DNA of 64,000 nucleotides, taken from JAKACA01 sp052143575. Lineage in GTDB: Bacteria; Actinomycetota; Acidimicrobiia; Acidimicrobiales; Bog-793. Shown here in pieces: positions 44,830 through 53,900 of this stretch. The notes beneath the pieces were generated by a model. The model did no database searches. It was not told where the DNA came from and saw nothing but the letters and a program-made list of their open reading frames with translations. Location of the stretch: assembly GCA_052143575.1 (NCBI GenBank), contig JBKQSP010000068.1, positions 21,190-85,189 of the forward strand, written 5' to 3'. The translations under genes and the position numbers were made by a program. Positions within the stretch are counted from its first letter, which is position 1. Every line of letters starts with the position of its first letter.

Positions 44830-45585
44830 ATGAACGCCACCACGATGCCGGACGACTTCGCCCCGCTGCCGACGAGGGGCCGGGTCTACACGAGCGAGCG
44901 CCGGGTGCGCCTAGGCGACAGCAGCCCAGCAGGGCGGCTCCGCTTCGACGCCATGGCCCGCTTCCTGCAAGATGTCGCCGAAGACGATGCCGAGGATGCT
45001 CACTGGCCGGCGGCAACGGGATGGCTGTTGCGCCGATGCGCCATCTCCGTCGCGCAGTTCCCCACCCGAACCGAGCGCGTCGAGCTGCACACGTTCTGTT
45101 CCGCCACGGCGGCGCGGTGGGCGGAACGCACGACGACGATCCGCGGTGATCGTGGCGGGCTCCTGCAGGCGAGGGCGATCTGGGTTGCGGTCGATGTCGC
45201 GACCGGTCGTCCGGCACGGCTCGATGAGGTCTTCAACCAGATCTACGGGCCTTCGGCCGACGGGCGAAAGGCGTCTGTCCGACTCTCGCTACCGACCCCG
45301 CCAGATGATGAGGAGACGCCCCGGCGGCCCTGGCCGATACGAGCGAGCGACATCGATGTCTGGGACCACGTGAACAATGCCGCCCATTGGGAGGCGGTCG
45401 AGGAGGAGATCGCCCGGCTCGACTGGCTGCCCACGGCCGCCGAGTTGGAATACAACGAGGCCATCGTGGCGACCGATGCCCCCGAGGTCATCCGGCATGC
45501 CTCTCCTGCGGGTGTCGACCTCTGGCTCCTCGACAAGGGACGTCTGCTCGCCTCGGCTCGTCTCCATCGCTCGGCGCAACGGTGA
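44830..45585 (+). CDS. Acyl-ACP thioesterase (hotdog fold)
   Basis: 251 aa from an ATG at 44830 (ATG at 44845 possible). Two tandem hotdog domains as in FatA/FatB-like bacterial enzymes: the first opens RVRLGDSSPAGRLRFDAMARFLQDVAEDDA, split here as LGDSSPAGRLRF and FLQDVAEDDAED; the second carries the catalytic-type DVWDHVNNAAHWEAVEE. It would release fatty acids from acyl carrier protein. No fatty-acid genes are adjacent. Confidence 0.88.
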   Translation: MNATTMPDDFAPLPTRGRVYTSERRVRLGDSSPAGRLRFDAMARFLQDVAEDDAEDAHWPAATGWLLRRCAISVAQFPTRTERVELHTFCSATAARWAERTTTIRGDRGGLLQARAIWVAVDVATGRPARLDEVFNQIYGPSADGRKASVRLSLPTPPDDEETPRRPWPIRASDIDVWDHVNNAAHWEAVEEEIARLDWLPTAAELEYNEAIVATDAPEVIRHASPAGVDLWLLDKGRLLASARLHRSAQR

Positions 45586-45619
45586 CCGGGCAAAGCGGTG
45601 ATCTTGGCAACGAAGGGAG

Positions 45620-45853
45620 TCAGTCGGAGCGAAGACGGCTGTAGAGGACGGTGTCGCGCCATTGGCCCGCCCGGAATTGAGTATGGCGAAGGATCCCCTC
45701 CCGAGAGAAGCCGGCCGTCTCGAGTGCGTGCTGCTCGGCGACGTTCTCGACCTCCGTCGCTGCCTCCAGGCGCTCGATGAGCCTCGTGGAGAACAAGTAC
45801 TCGGCGAGCTGACGCTGCGCCTCGCTCCCGTACCCCTGACCGCGGTGCCGCCC
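45620..45853 (-). pseudogene. C-terminal half of a GNAT (RimJ/RimL-type) acetyltransferase
   Basis: About 77 codons reading HRGQGYGSEAQRQLAEYLF, ERLEAATEVENVAEQHALE and AGFSREGILRHTQF. This is the acetyl-CoA-binding motif A through the C-terminus of a ribosomal-protein-type N-acetyltransferase. The N-terminal half is gone: upstream, the frame becomes low-complexity and runs into the start of the PrmC-related gene. A remnant left by deletion. Confidence 0.7.
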
Positions 45854-45932
45854 GGAACGACAATGCGGGGAGCCGGCCGCCCGGCTCGCCGGGACTCTTC
45901 GTGACGGAGCCCCCACCTGCGAGGTAGGAAGT

Positions 45933-46727
45933 GTGCCAGTGGGCAGAGAAAGGGAGCTCGCCGCCGCAACGGCGGCGCTTCGAGCAGCAGGCTGTGTCGC
46001 CGCCGAGGAGGAGGCCACCGAGCTCGTCGAGCTGGCCGCTGGCGACCTCGAGCGGCTGCGCCTTCTTCTCGAGCGGCGCTGCGCCGGGGAGCCGTTCGCC
46101 TGGCTCGTCGGATCGGTTCGCTTCTGTGGTGAGACGGTGTTGGTTCACCCGGGTGTCTACGTGCCGCGTTGGCAGAGTGAGCCGCTGGCACTCGAAGCAG
46201 CTCGCCGGTTGCCCGAGGGCGGTCTCGCCGTCGACCTCTGCACCGGATCGGGGGCGATCGCCGTCGTGCTCATGAGGCGGCGCCCCTCGGCGCGTGTCGT
46301 CGCCACCGACATCGATCCGGTGGCGGTGGCGTGTGCCAGCTGCAACGGCGTCGAGGTCTTTGAAGGAGACATGGGGGCAACCTTGCCCGCGGAGGTCGGC
46401 GGGCAGGTCGACGTCGTGACGGCCGTCGTGCCCTACGTCCCGACCGGCGAGCTTCGCTTGCTGCCCCGCGACGTCACGGCCTACGAGCCTCGCCGTGCAC
46501 TCGACGGGGGCGCAGACGGAACGGCGTTCCTCCTCAAGGCCGCTCTCGAGGCGGTGCGACTGCTCCGCTCTGGCGGCTCGCTCCTGCTCGAGATCGGAGG
46601 CGATGAAGCGGACGTCCTCAGGCCGGTCTTGGTCGAGAACGGCTACCGGGACCTCGAGGTCCTCCGCGACGAGGAGGGCGACCCGCGGGCGCTCTATTGC
46701 CTGCTGTCACGGCGCCGAGGGCCGTGA
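45933..46727 (+). CDS. PrmC-related protein N5-glutamine methyltransferase
   Basis: 264 aa from a GTG at 45933. It has a helical N-domain (ERRCAGEPFAWLVG, as in PrmC GEPLAYI) and a Rossmann methyltransferase domain with the SAM motif VDLCTGSGAIAVVL. The catalytic NPPY of true PrmC is replaced by AVVPYVPTGE, which marks the PrmC-related group common in actinobacteria; whether it still methylates release factors is doubtful. It converges on the secreted hypothetical gene, with a stem-loop between them. Confidence 0.85.
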   Translation: MPVGRERELAAATAALRAAGCVAAEEEATELVELAAGDLERLRLLLERRCAGEPFAWLVGSVRFCGETVLVHPGVYVPRWQSEPLALEAARRLPEGGLAVDLCTGSGAIAVVLMRRRPSARVVATDIDPVAVACASCNGVEVFEGDMGATLPAEVGGQVDVVTAVVPYVPTGELRLLPRDVTAYEPRRALDGGADGTAFLLKAALEAVRLLRSGGSLLLEIGGDEADVLRPVLVENGYRDLEVLRDEEGDPRALYCLLSRRRGP

Positions 46728-46751
46728 CGGACCGCTCGCCGCCGAAGAAGG

Positions 46752-46787
46752 CTGTGGCTTTGGTTCGTATAACTATCGAAACCACAG
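46752..46787. terminator. Bidirectional stem-loop between convergent genes
   Basis: CTGTGG and CCACAG close an AT-rich imperfect hairpin whose inner arms are TGGTTCG and CGAAACCA around TATAACTAT. It lies 25 bp behind the methyltransferase stop and 82 bp before the end of the opposing gene, a natural place for shared termination. Confidence 0.45.
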
Positions 46788-46868
46788 CGAGAATGTGGCT
46801 TGAAGGCGGCGACGACCCGGCCGAGCGGCAGCACAGGAGCCGGGCAGCAGGTGGGCGGCAAGCAGGGC

Positions 46869-48029
46869 TCAGGGCAGGAACAACATCCCCTGTGGTGCGA
46901 TGGCCGCTCCCTTGACGTGGACGGCGGTGATCGCACCGGTGTTGGGATTCAGCTGACCGAGGAAGTTGGCCGGGAAACCCGGTCCGGGACAGGTGCTCGG
47001 TGCATCGTTGGCATCGCAGGGCGTGTCGGCCACGAAGACGTCGCCACGGCTGAACGGTCCGGAGATCTTGTCGATCGTGTTGCCGGCGTTGTCGGTCGTG
47101 TAGATGGCGCCGCCATGATCTGAAGCCCAAGCCGTGTCGTCCACCGAGTCGGAGAGCGTCAGCACGGCAAGGCTTTGGTGAGCCCCGCCGGCATGCTGAA
47201 CGAATATCTGCTCCTTGTCGCCCTGACTCGTGAGCATGAAGTCACCTGCGAATCGGCGAGCGAAGTCGGGCACGACCTCGTTGGAGTCCGGGTCCGTGAG
47301 TGCGAGCTGCACGTCCTCGCCGCGATCCGGGCTGTTCGTGTTGGCCACCTTCGCCGACGCCTCGTCGAAGAAGAGCGCCCGGACGGTGGCAACACGAGTC
47401 TTGGCATCAAAAGTCACCCGGTAGACGGCCGGGTATGTCGGCTGGGGAGCCGCAGCCCCGGTCGTACCAGGGGCGGAGGCGCTGATGAGGATCATGTCGC
47501 CGTAGACCGAGATCGCATCGGTGCCGCCGTCGCTCGGCAACGCCTCGTCATAGCGGTAGTGGATGGGCCTGCCGGCGATGGGATCGATGAGATAGACGCT
47601 GGAGTGGGCGTCCTCGTTGACGGTGGCGATGAGGAGGCCGGTGACCGGATCTGCTGTCAAGCCGTCACACTTGCCGACGACGTCCCACTGGTGGACTTCC
47701 TTCCCGGCGAGATTGAACTCGACGACGGTGCTGTCGCGGTTGCCGGACGTGCTCGCCTGGCCCTGCGGACCGACGCCGTTTTGAAAACCGACGAAGATGT
47801 CACGACCGAGGGCGGTGATGTCATCCGGCTGCGAGATGGCCTCTTTGCCCTGTGGCGTGTCGTGGACGAGATGCGCGCCCGAGGCGAAGACCCGGGCCGA
47901 GAACGTGGTGTGAGATGCGGGCAGGTGTCCGGGCGCTGCGGCGTCGGCGTCGGCGACGCCCGCCCCCAAGGCCACCGCAGGCAGCAGTGCCAGCGCCCCG
48001 AGAGCCTTCGTCCTCCATCGTCTCGCCAT
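46869..48029 (-). CDS. Secreted hypothetical protein, probable beta-propeller
   Basis: 386 aa from an ATG at 48029. Signal peptide (ALGALALLPAVALGAGVADA). The mature part has propeller-like strands without a named family: DDITALGRDIFVGFQNGV, VVGKCDGLTADPVTGLLIAT, AVYRVTFDAKTRVATVRAL, WASDHGGAIYTTDN. The phrases resemble strictosidine-synthase/SMP-30-like or lactonase-like propellers. Role unknown. It is divergent from a second secreted hypothetical gene (277 bp apart). Confidence 0.75.
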   Translation of the reverse strand: MARRWRTKALGALALLPAVALGAGVADADAAAPGHLPASHTTFSARVFASGAHLVHDTPQGKEAISQPDDITALGRDIFVGFQNGVGPQGQASTSGNRDSTVVEFNLAGKEVHQWDVVGKCDGLTADPVTGLLIATVNEDAHSSVYLIDPIAGRPIHYRYDEALPSDGGTDAISVYGDMILISASAPGTTGAAAPQPTYPAVYRVTFDAKTRVATVRALFFDEASAKVANTNSPDRGEDVQLALTDPDSNEVVPDFARRFAGDFMLTSQGDKEQIFVQHAGGAHQSLAVLTLSDSVDDTAWASDHGGAIYTTDNAGNTIDKISGPFSRGDVFVADTPCDANDAPSTCPGPGFPANFLGQLNPNTGAITAVHVKGAAIAPQGMLFLP

Positions 48030-48306
48030 GTCACGCGCTCCCGAGGTCGCCCAGCCGGCCCTCGTGGTCGGCCGTAGAGTCGGGAGAGTAGCGAGCAATG
48101 GTGAACGGAAGCCGAACCCGTGGGTGAACGAGTCGTGAACGTTTGGCAAACGGGACGCAACAAGTCCACCGCTGGCTCGTCGGGGCACGTGCGGGCGCCG
48201 ACGAGGCGTCTCGGCTTTGGCGGCTCGTGTCGCCTTTGGCGTTGCTGGCGCGTTAACAGAGGTGAAAGCAGCAGTCGTCTCTGCGGCTGGCAAGCAAGGA
48301 GGAAGC

Positions 48307-48807
48307 ATGATCCGAAACCTTTCCCGGCTCGGGTGTCTCGTTGTTCTGGCACTCACGATCGCCGCCGTGAGCGTGTCCTCCGAGTCGGTCGCTCTGGCGC
48401 GCACCGTCGGCCCCACCAAGATCCGGCCTCACCAGTTCTTCGCAGGCGTCGTCAACGGGATGATCGAGAACGCCACGGTGAAGGTCGCCTGCCCGATCTC
48501 CGGGACGAACGGACGCGCCCTGTCGGGCCAGACGCTTTCGGTGACCTCGCCGCTCGTCGTCGCGAGCAACTTCGGATATACCGGCTCGCGCGGGCGGGCC
48601 ATCGTCGCCAACGTCGGCCCGGCTGCCTCGGCCGCCGAGACGGTTCGATTCACCAGGTACAACCATCCACAGCCCTTCCCGACGAACATCCCCGTCCCGT
48701 GCGATGGCACCGGCGTCGTCATCTTCTTTCCAGTCCGGGGCAGCCATCACGCCCATCCAGCCACCGTCACGGTCTCCTACGAGAACGTGGCGGCCAACGG
48801 CGGCTGA
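48307..48807 (+). CDS. Secreted hypothetical protein
   Basis: 166 aa from an ATG at 48307 behind AAGGAGG. Signal peptide (LGCLVVLALTIAAVSVSSES). The mature part is a small beta-rich protein with two cysteines (VKVACPISGTNG and VPVPCDGTG) that could form a disulfide, and an immunoglobulin-like look (PATVTVSYENVA). I do not recognise a family, although similar small secreted proteins occur in Acidimicrobiia and other soil actinobacteria. The longer frame upstream to 48217 lacks the signal peptide at its start. Confidence 0.75.
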   Translation: MIRNLSRLGCLVVLALTIAAVSVSSESVALARTVGPTKIRPHQFFAGVVNGMIENATVKVACPISGTNGRALSGQTLSVTSPLVVASNFGYTGSRGRAIVANVGPAASAAETVRFTRYNHPQPFPTNIPVPCDGTGVVIFFPVRGSHHAHPATVTVSYENVAANGG

Positions 48808-48920
48808 CGGTCGGGCGTCTCGAGCGGCGAGGCAGCCGAAGCAGCCCGGGCGTCCCGAACTGGAGAAGGGATTGCTCGTAGGCTGTCATCCAAAGAGGGT
48901 CGTCGCGCGTTAGAAGGACT

Positions 48921-49134
48921 GTGGACGCCGCGGGCGTGTCGGAAAGCTTCGAGCGTCGCTTCGACGAGTTGTTCGCCCTCGCCATGCGGCCGGCATGGCG
49001 GATCCTGGGTGACCGTCAGGAGGCCGAGAACGTCGCCGCCGAGGTCCTCGCTCGCGCGCTTGTGCGCTGGAAGATCCTCGCCGACTCGCCCAACCTGTCC
49101 GGTTGGGTCGTGACGGTGTCGACGAACCTGGCGA
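48921..49134 (+). pseudogene. ECF sigma factor cut off after region 2
   Basis: From a GTG at 48921 the frame reads a sigma-70 region 2 (FDELFALAMRPAWRILGD, then AENVAAEVLARALVRW and LSGWVVTVSTNLA) and then changes abruptly into Ser/Cys-rich nonsense. Region 4 is absent. The break is near 49134, where a different coding frame for a membrane protein begins, so this is a deletion or recombination junction. Confidence 0.65.
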
Positions 49135-49516
49135 GTGGACCGGGTTGTTCCTCCTGCTCCTCGTGCTCCTCGGGCTCATTTCCGTGCTCCCGGGCGGAAC
49201 CGTGCTCGGTGCCCTGGTCGCCGGCACGCTGGCCGGCACGCTCGTCACCCTGATGGTCCTCCTCCGGAAGCTTGACCTCTTGCGCTGGCACGAGCAGGTG
49301 ACGATCTGGGAGCCCACGACGCGGCTGTTCCGGAGCATGGGCAGCGATCCGTATGTTCCCCGTCAGGTGATCGACGACGGTCGTTACCGACCCACCGGTC
49401 GCGTCCGGGTGGTCGACTATCCCGACACCTACCCGATCAGAGCGACGAAGGTCGTCAAGCTCGAGTACCTGGACATGCCGGGATCCGAGCCCGAAGGGGC
49501 GATGCGGTCGGCCTGA
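49103..49516 (+). CDS. Truncated or fused small membrane protein
   Basis: The frame (137 aa from a TTG at 49103) first overlaps the sigma remnant out of frame, then from about 49134 reads two membrane segments (TGLFLLLLVLLGLISVL and LGALVAGTLAGTLVTLMVLL) and a soluble C-terminus (KLDLLRWHEQVTIWEP, then YRPTGRVRVVDYPDTYPIR). The C-terminal part looks like real protein but matches no family I know. The original start has probably been lost at the junction. Confidence 0.4.
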   Translation: MGRDGVDEPGEWTGLFLLLLVLLGLISVLPGGTVLGALVAGTLAGTLVTLMVLLRKLDLLRWHEQVTIWEPTTRLFRSMGSDPYVPRQVIDDGRYRPTGRVRVVDYPDTYPIRATKVVKLEYLDMPGSEPEGAMRSA

Positions 49517-49607
49517 GGGCATCCTGTCTCGCGTCTGTCCGTTGCGACCGAAGCAAGCCGCAACTAGATTCCGGCGAACAAGCTGGCCTGTTCGGAAGGG
49601 GGTTTCG

Positions 49608-50054
49608 ATGCCTGACACCATCTACAAGTCAATCGTCGTTGGTACCGACGGTTCCGAGCGCGCCGGCGTGGCCGTTCGGCAAGCCATCGCTCTTGCGAAG
49701 GTGACCGGCGCAAGGCTCCACGTCGTGCACGCTGTTCACTCTGCCGTGTCGGCAGGGTTCTCCGACACGGTGTCAGGCCAAGCGGGCGTGGACGCGAAAC
49801 GTGCCGAGGTGGATCGCACCTGCCAGTCCATCGTCGCTGATGCGACGAGCGAGGGCGTATCGACTGAGGTGCACAACCCGCAGGGCGACCCGGCTGACGG
49901 CGTGATCAGTGTCGCCGAAGGCGTCGACGCCGACCTCATCGTGCTCGGCAACCGCGGCATGGCGGGCATGTCGCGGGTCCTCGGGAGTATCCCGAACAAG
50001 GTCGCTCATCACTGTCCTTGCAGCCTGCTCATCGTCGACACCAACGGGGTTTGA
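49608..50054 (+). CDS. Universal stress protein (UspA family)
   Basis: 148 aa. A complete single-domain Usp: starts KSIVVGTDGSERAGVAVRQA and carries the ATP-binding G-2x-G-9x-G-S motif in GNRGMAGMSRVLGS. It is therefore an ATP-binding type, as are many actinobacterial Usps linked to dormancy and low-oxygen stress. It converges on the DUF5995 gene. Confidence 0.93.
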   Translation: MPDTIYKSIVVGTDGSERAGVAVRQAIALAKVTGARLHVVHAVHSAVSAGFSDTVSGQAGVDAKRAEVDRTCQSIVADATSEGVSTEVHNPQGDPADGVISVAEGVDADLIVLGNRGMAGMSRVLGSIPNKVAHHCPCSLLIVDTNGV

Positions 50055-50079
50055 GGAGCGAGCCCTCACCTCGGCGGTT

Positions 50080-50802
50080 CTAGAGCAGCGGCACCATGAG
50101 GGAACGGCCGGCGAGGGCGGCAGCGAGGTCGAGGCCGTCCGTGTACTCCCGCGACAGCCAGGCGTCGTGGCGGAGGCGCCACAACGCCGCGGCGCTGACC
50201 CACGCCGCCTCGCGAGCCGCCTCGATGGCGAAGTTGCCGACCAGGTTCTCCAACCCGGCGGCGGCGCGGTCGAGATCGAGGATGACACCCGTCTCGAACG
50301 ACTCACGGATCTGTTGGTCCAAGGCCCCGAGGACCTTGTTCACCTTGTCGAAGTCCGCCGCATGGGTGCCCTGATCTGGCGCTGTGTCGAGGTCTTCGCA
50401 CGTTTTCACAACTGCGATAGGAAGGTCGTGGTTGATGTGGGCACTCATCCCGGCAAGGGCGAACTGCAGGGGAGCGATATGGGTGTCGGAGCGATTGGCG
50501 AGCAGGTCACTCCAACAGCGGGGCGCTGTGGGGGGTTCTGACTGAAACCCGTTGATCGCCTCGAGGTAGAGATTGACGAAGACGACGTCGAGGTGGGTCA
50601 TGAACGCCGGATCGCCGAAGAAGCTGGCGGTGGAGACTTCCGACAGCATCTGCTGCGTGACGATCAGGTACATCCGGTTGAAGCAAGCCAAGCCGTCGGT
50701 CGTGGGGAGCGCCTCCGAGATGGAGGTCATGAGTGCGACGGCTTCTTCGATGGAGGAGACAGGTGCGGCCGGCAGATGCGGGAGTGAGAGCGCATCGTCC
50801 AT
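50080..50802 (-). CDS. DUF5995 family protein
   Basis: 240 aa from an ATG at 50802. An all-helical cytoplasmic protein with the conserved blocks GLACFNRMYLIVTQQM, FMTHLDVVFVNLYLEA and LAGMSAHINHDLP. This is an actinobacterial family with unknown function and histidine/aspartate residues that could bind metal. An upstream in-frame extension to 50931 is Arg/Pro-rich and is rejected. Confidence 0.82.
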   Translation of the reverse strand: MDDALSLPHLPAAPVSSIEEAVALMTSISEALPTTDGLACFNRMYLIVTQQMLSEVSTASFFGDPAFMTHLDVVFVNLYLEAINGFQSEPPTAPRCWSDLLANRSDTHIAPLQFALAGMSAHINHDLPIAVVKTCEDLDTAPDQGTHAADFDKVNKVLGALDQQIRESFETGVILDLDRAAAGLENLVGNFAIEAAREAAWVSAAALWRLRHDAWLSREYTDGLDLAAALAGRSLMVPLL

Positions 50803-50999
50803 AGGTGGCGCAGAGTAGCCCGCCCTGTCAGTGAGTGGAGTCCGGGTGCCGCGCAACACCGGAAGCTTCACCGAATCGGGCGAGTACCCCGGTACCCGGC
50901 GGCGACACAGGGGCCGCGCCGGTTTCGTCACTGCAGCGCCGACACGACGCCGCGGGCCGCACTAGCGTGCCTTTGTCACCTGAAGACTGGAGGGGTCGC

Positions 51000-53900
51000 G
51001 TGATCGAACACGGGGAGGGGGCCGGCTTCGGCTCCGGGGCGTTCCATCTGCAAGGGTGTTTGACCCGCCGGACGAGGCGTTCGATCGTCCGCCCCATCGT
51101 GGCGGCATCTCTGTTGGCCAGCATGGCGGGAGCGATCGCCGTCGCCGGAACGGCGGCCGCTGCCCAGCTCCTTTCGACGGGAGCGTCCGCCTCGCGCCTT
51201 GTCGCCGTGAGCGCGGCTCCGCGCCTGCCGCTCGGCGCCCGCGTGCTCGGATATGTGGCGACCAACACCGAGGAGAGCGCCACCATCGCGCTCAGGCTGC
51301 CGAATCCGGGGGCGGTGACGAGGTTCATCGACGCCACGGCGGACCCCCGTTCGAGCCAGTACCACCACTATCTCGCCCGCGGGCAGTTCGGAAGAGTCTT
51401 CGGCCCGAGCACTGCGACGATCGAGAGTGTCAAGCACGAGCTGGCGGTCGAGGGCCTGACGGTCACGACCGTCTCCTCCAATGGCCTCCTCGTCAGCTTC
51501 AGGGGTACGGCCGCCAAGATCGAGACTGCCTTCCACACCGGACTCGTCCGTGTGAGGATGACGGACGGCTCGATCGGACAGGCGACCACGACGGCCGCCC
51601 GGCTGCCGGCGTCGATCGCGAGCTCGGTGCAGGCCGTCGTGGGTCTCGATCAGCTGGTCAAGTGGTCCAACGGTCTCGAGCGGGTGCGCGGCCACAGCGT
51701 CGGGCGGACGCCGGCGAGCGCACCCCGGACGACAGCCAACGGCCCGGTTGCCTGTTCGGCGGCGGCTGCGCTGGAAGCAGATGGCGCCCTCACCGACCAG
51801 CAGGTGGCTTCCTCCTACGGGCTCGACAACCTCTACAACGCCGGTGACACCGCCGCCGGCCAGACGGTCGACATCTACGAGCTCGAGCCGTTCCTGCAGA
51901 GCGACGTCGTCTCGTTCGACACCTGCTATTTCAACGCCAGCCACACTCCGAAGGACACCGTGATCAGCGTGGACGGCGGGCCCGGCGCCGGGCCAGGCGG
52001 CGGTGAGGCCGCTCTCGACGTGGACGACGTCTCCGCCTTCGCCCCCGAGGCCACGATCAAGGTCTACTCCGGGCCGAACATGGACAACCCGTTCGGGCCG
52101 CTCGACACCTGGAACGCCATCGCCGTCGCCGACGATGCCGGCCAAGTCACCTCGAGCTGGGGCGTCTGCGAGACCGAGGAGCAGGTCGGGGCACCCGGCG
52201 TGCAGCAAGTCGAGAACGAGATCTTCCAGCAGACAGCAGCTCAGGGGCAGACGATCTTCTCCTCCGCCGGTGACGACGGGTCGGACGATTGCGCCGGGCA
52301 CGCGACCGTGCCGGTCGCCACTGACCTCTCGCTCGACGACCCCGCCAGCCAGCCGTATGTGACTTCGGTCGGCGGCACGACGATCACCGAGGCCAGCAAC
52401 CCCCCGATGGAAACCGTGTGGAACAACGGCAACTTCGGCGGCGCCGGCGGCGGCGGCATCTCCGAGACGTGGGCGATGCCCCCGTGGCAGGCCAAAGTCG
52501 CCGTAGCACAGCCATCCTCCGACGAGGCGTGCAGCAACGACCCGAGCGGCACGGCTGACCTCTTCCACCTGCAGGGCGATCCGACCAACCTGCCTTCTGG
52601 CACCGCCTGTCGGGAGACGCCGGACGTGAGCGCCCTCGCCGACCCGCAGACCGGGATCACCATCTTTTACGACGGCAGCTGGCTGCAGATCGGCGGCACC
52701 TCGTCCTCGACACCGATGTGGGCGGCGATGCTGGCGGAGATCTCCGCCTCGACCGGTTGCGACGCCACGACGCCCCCGAACAGGGCCGGTTTCGTCGACC
52801 CGCTTCTGTACCAGATCGCCGACCTTGGCGGCGCCAGCTACAGCGACGCATTCAACGACATCACTGTCGGCGACAACGACAACCTGAGCGTCGGCAACGG
52901 AGCGATCGACTGGCCGGCGGGGACGGGCTACGACCTCGCCTCGGGGCTCGGTACCCCTCGCATCACCGACGCCACGGCCTCGACCGGTCTGGCTGCGGAG
53001 CTGTGCGGCCTCGCCAGCGGTAGCGCCACGCCGGCCCGGCCGGTCGTGACGAGCCTCTCGTCGGCGGGCGGCAGCATCGACGGCGGTGGCACGCTCACGA
53101 TCACCGGCGACAACTTCGGCGCAAACGAGGGCTCCGTCTTCTTCGGCAACGTCGACGCTTCGGTTCCCTCGCCCAGCGACTGGACCAACACGTCCATCAC
53201 CGTCGACATCCCGCCGTACGAGGCGCCGCCAGGCACGCCCGAGTGCGGTGGCGGGCATAACACGCCGTGTGCCGGCGGGAGCGCCAACATCACGGTGGTG
53301 ACGTCAGGTGCTGCGCCCGAGTCGAGCACACCGGCGGCCGGCGGCGCATCCGTCTACCACTACACGGCGAGCAGCCCGTCCGGAGGCCCGATCGTCGACT
53401 ACGTCAGCGGTGGTGTGGGAACAAGTACCGGGGTCAATGGCCCCGTCGGACCGACGGCCGGCTCGAACGACGTCGAGATTGTCGGTTCCGGACTGAGCGG
53501 TGCGACCTCCGTGACCTTCGGCACCGCCACGGCGACGATCATCGCGAGCCCGTCCAACAGCGACAACGAGCTCGAGGTCGAGGTGCCGGCGAGCAACGGC
53601 ACCTGCGTCTTTACGGTTGCCGAGGAGGGCATGTGCGCCGTGGCGGTGGCTGTCACCACGCCCAAGGGCACCAGTTCGGGCCCACCGATCCTCGAGGCGT
53701 ATCAGGGGCCGGTCATTTTCGCCGCCAGCGGAGCGTTCGTCCCGCCGGCCGGCTGCGACTGCGAGGTCGTGCAGGCGCCGGAGGAGTACGACTACGCGCC
53801 GGTGCCGACGGTGAGCTCGGTGAGTCCCGCCTTCGCGAGCGAGCAGGGAGACAGCGAGGTCGCCATCGCCGGGACGGGCTTCAACCTCCTCAGCTGGTTC

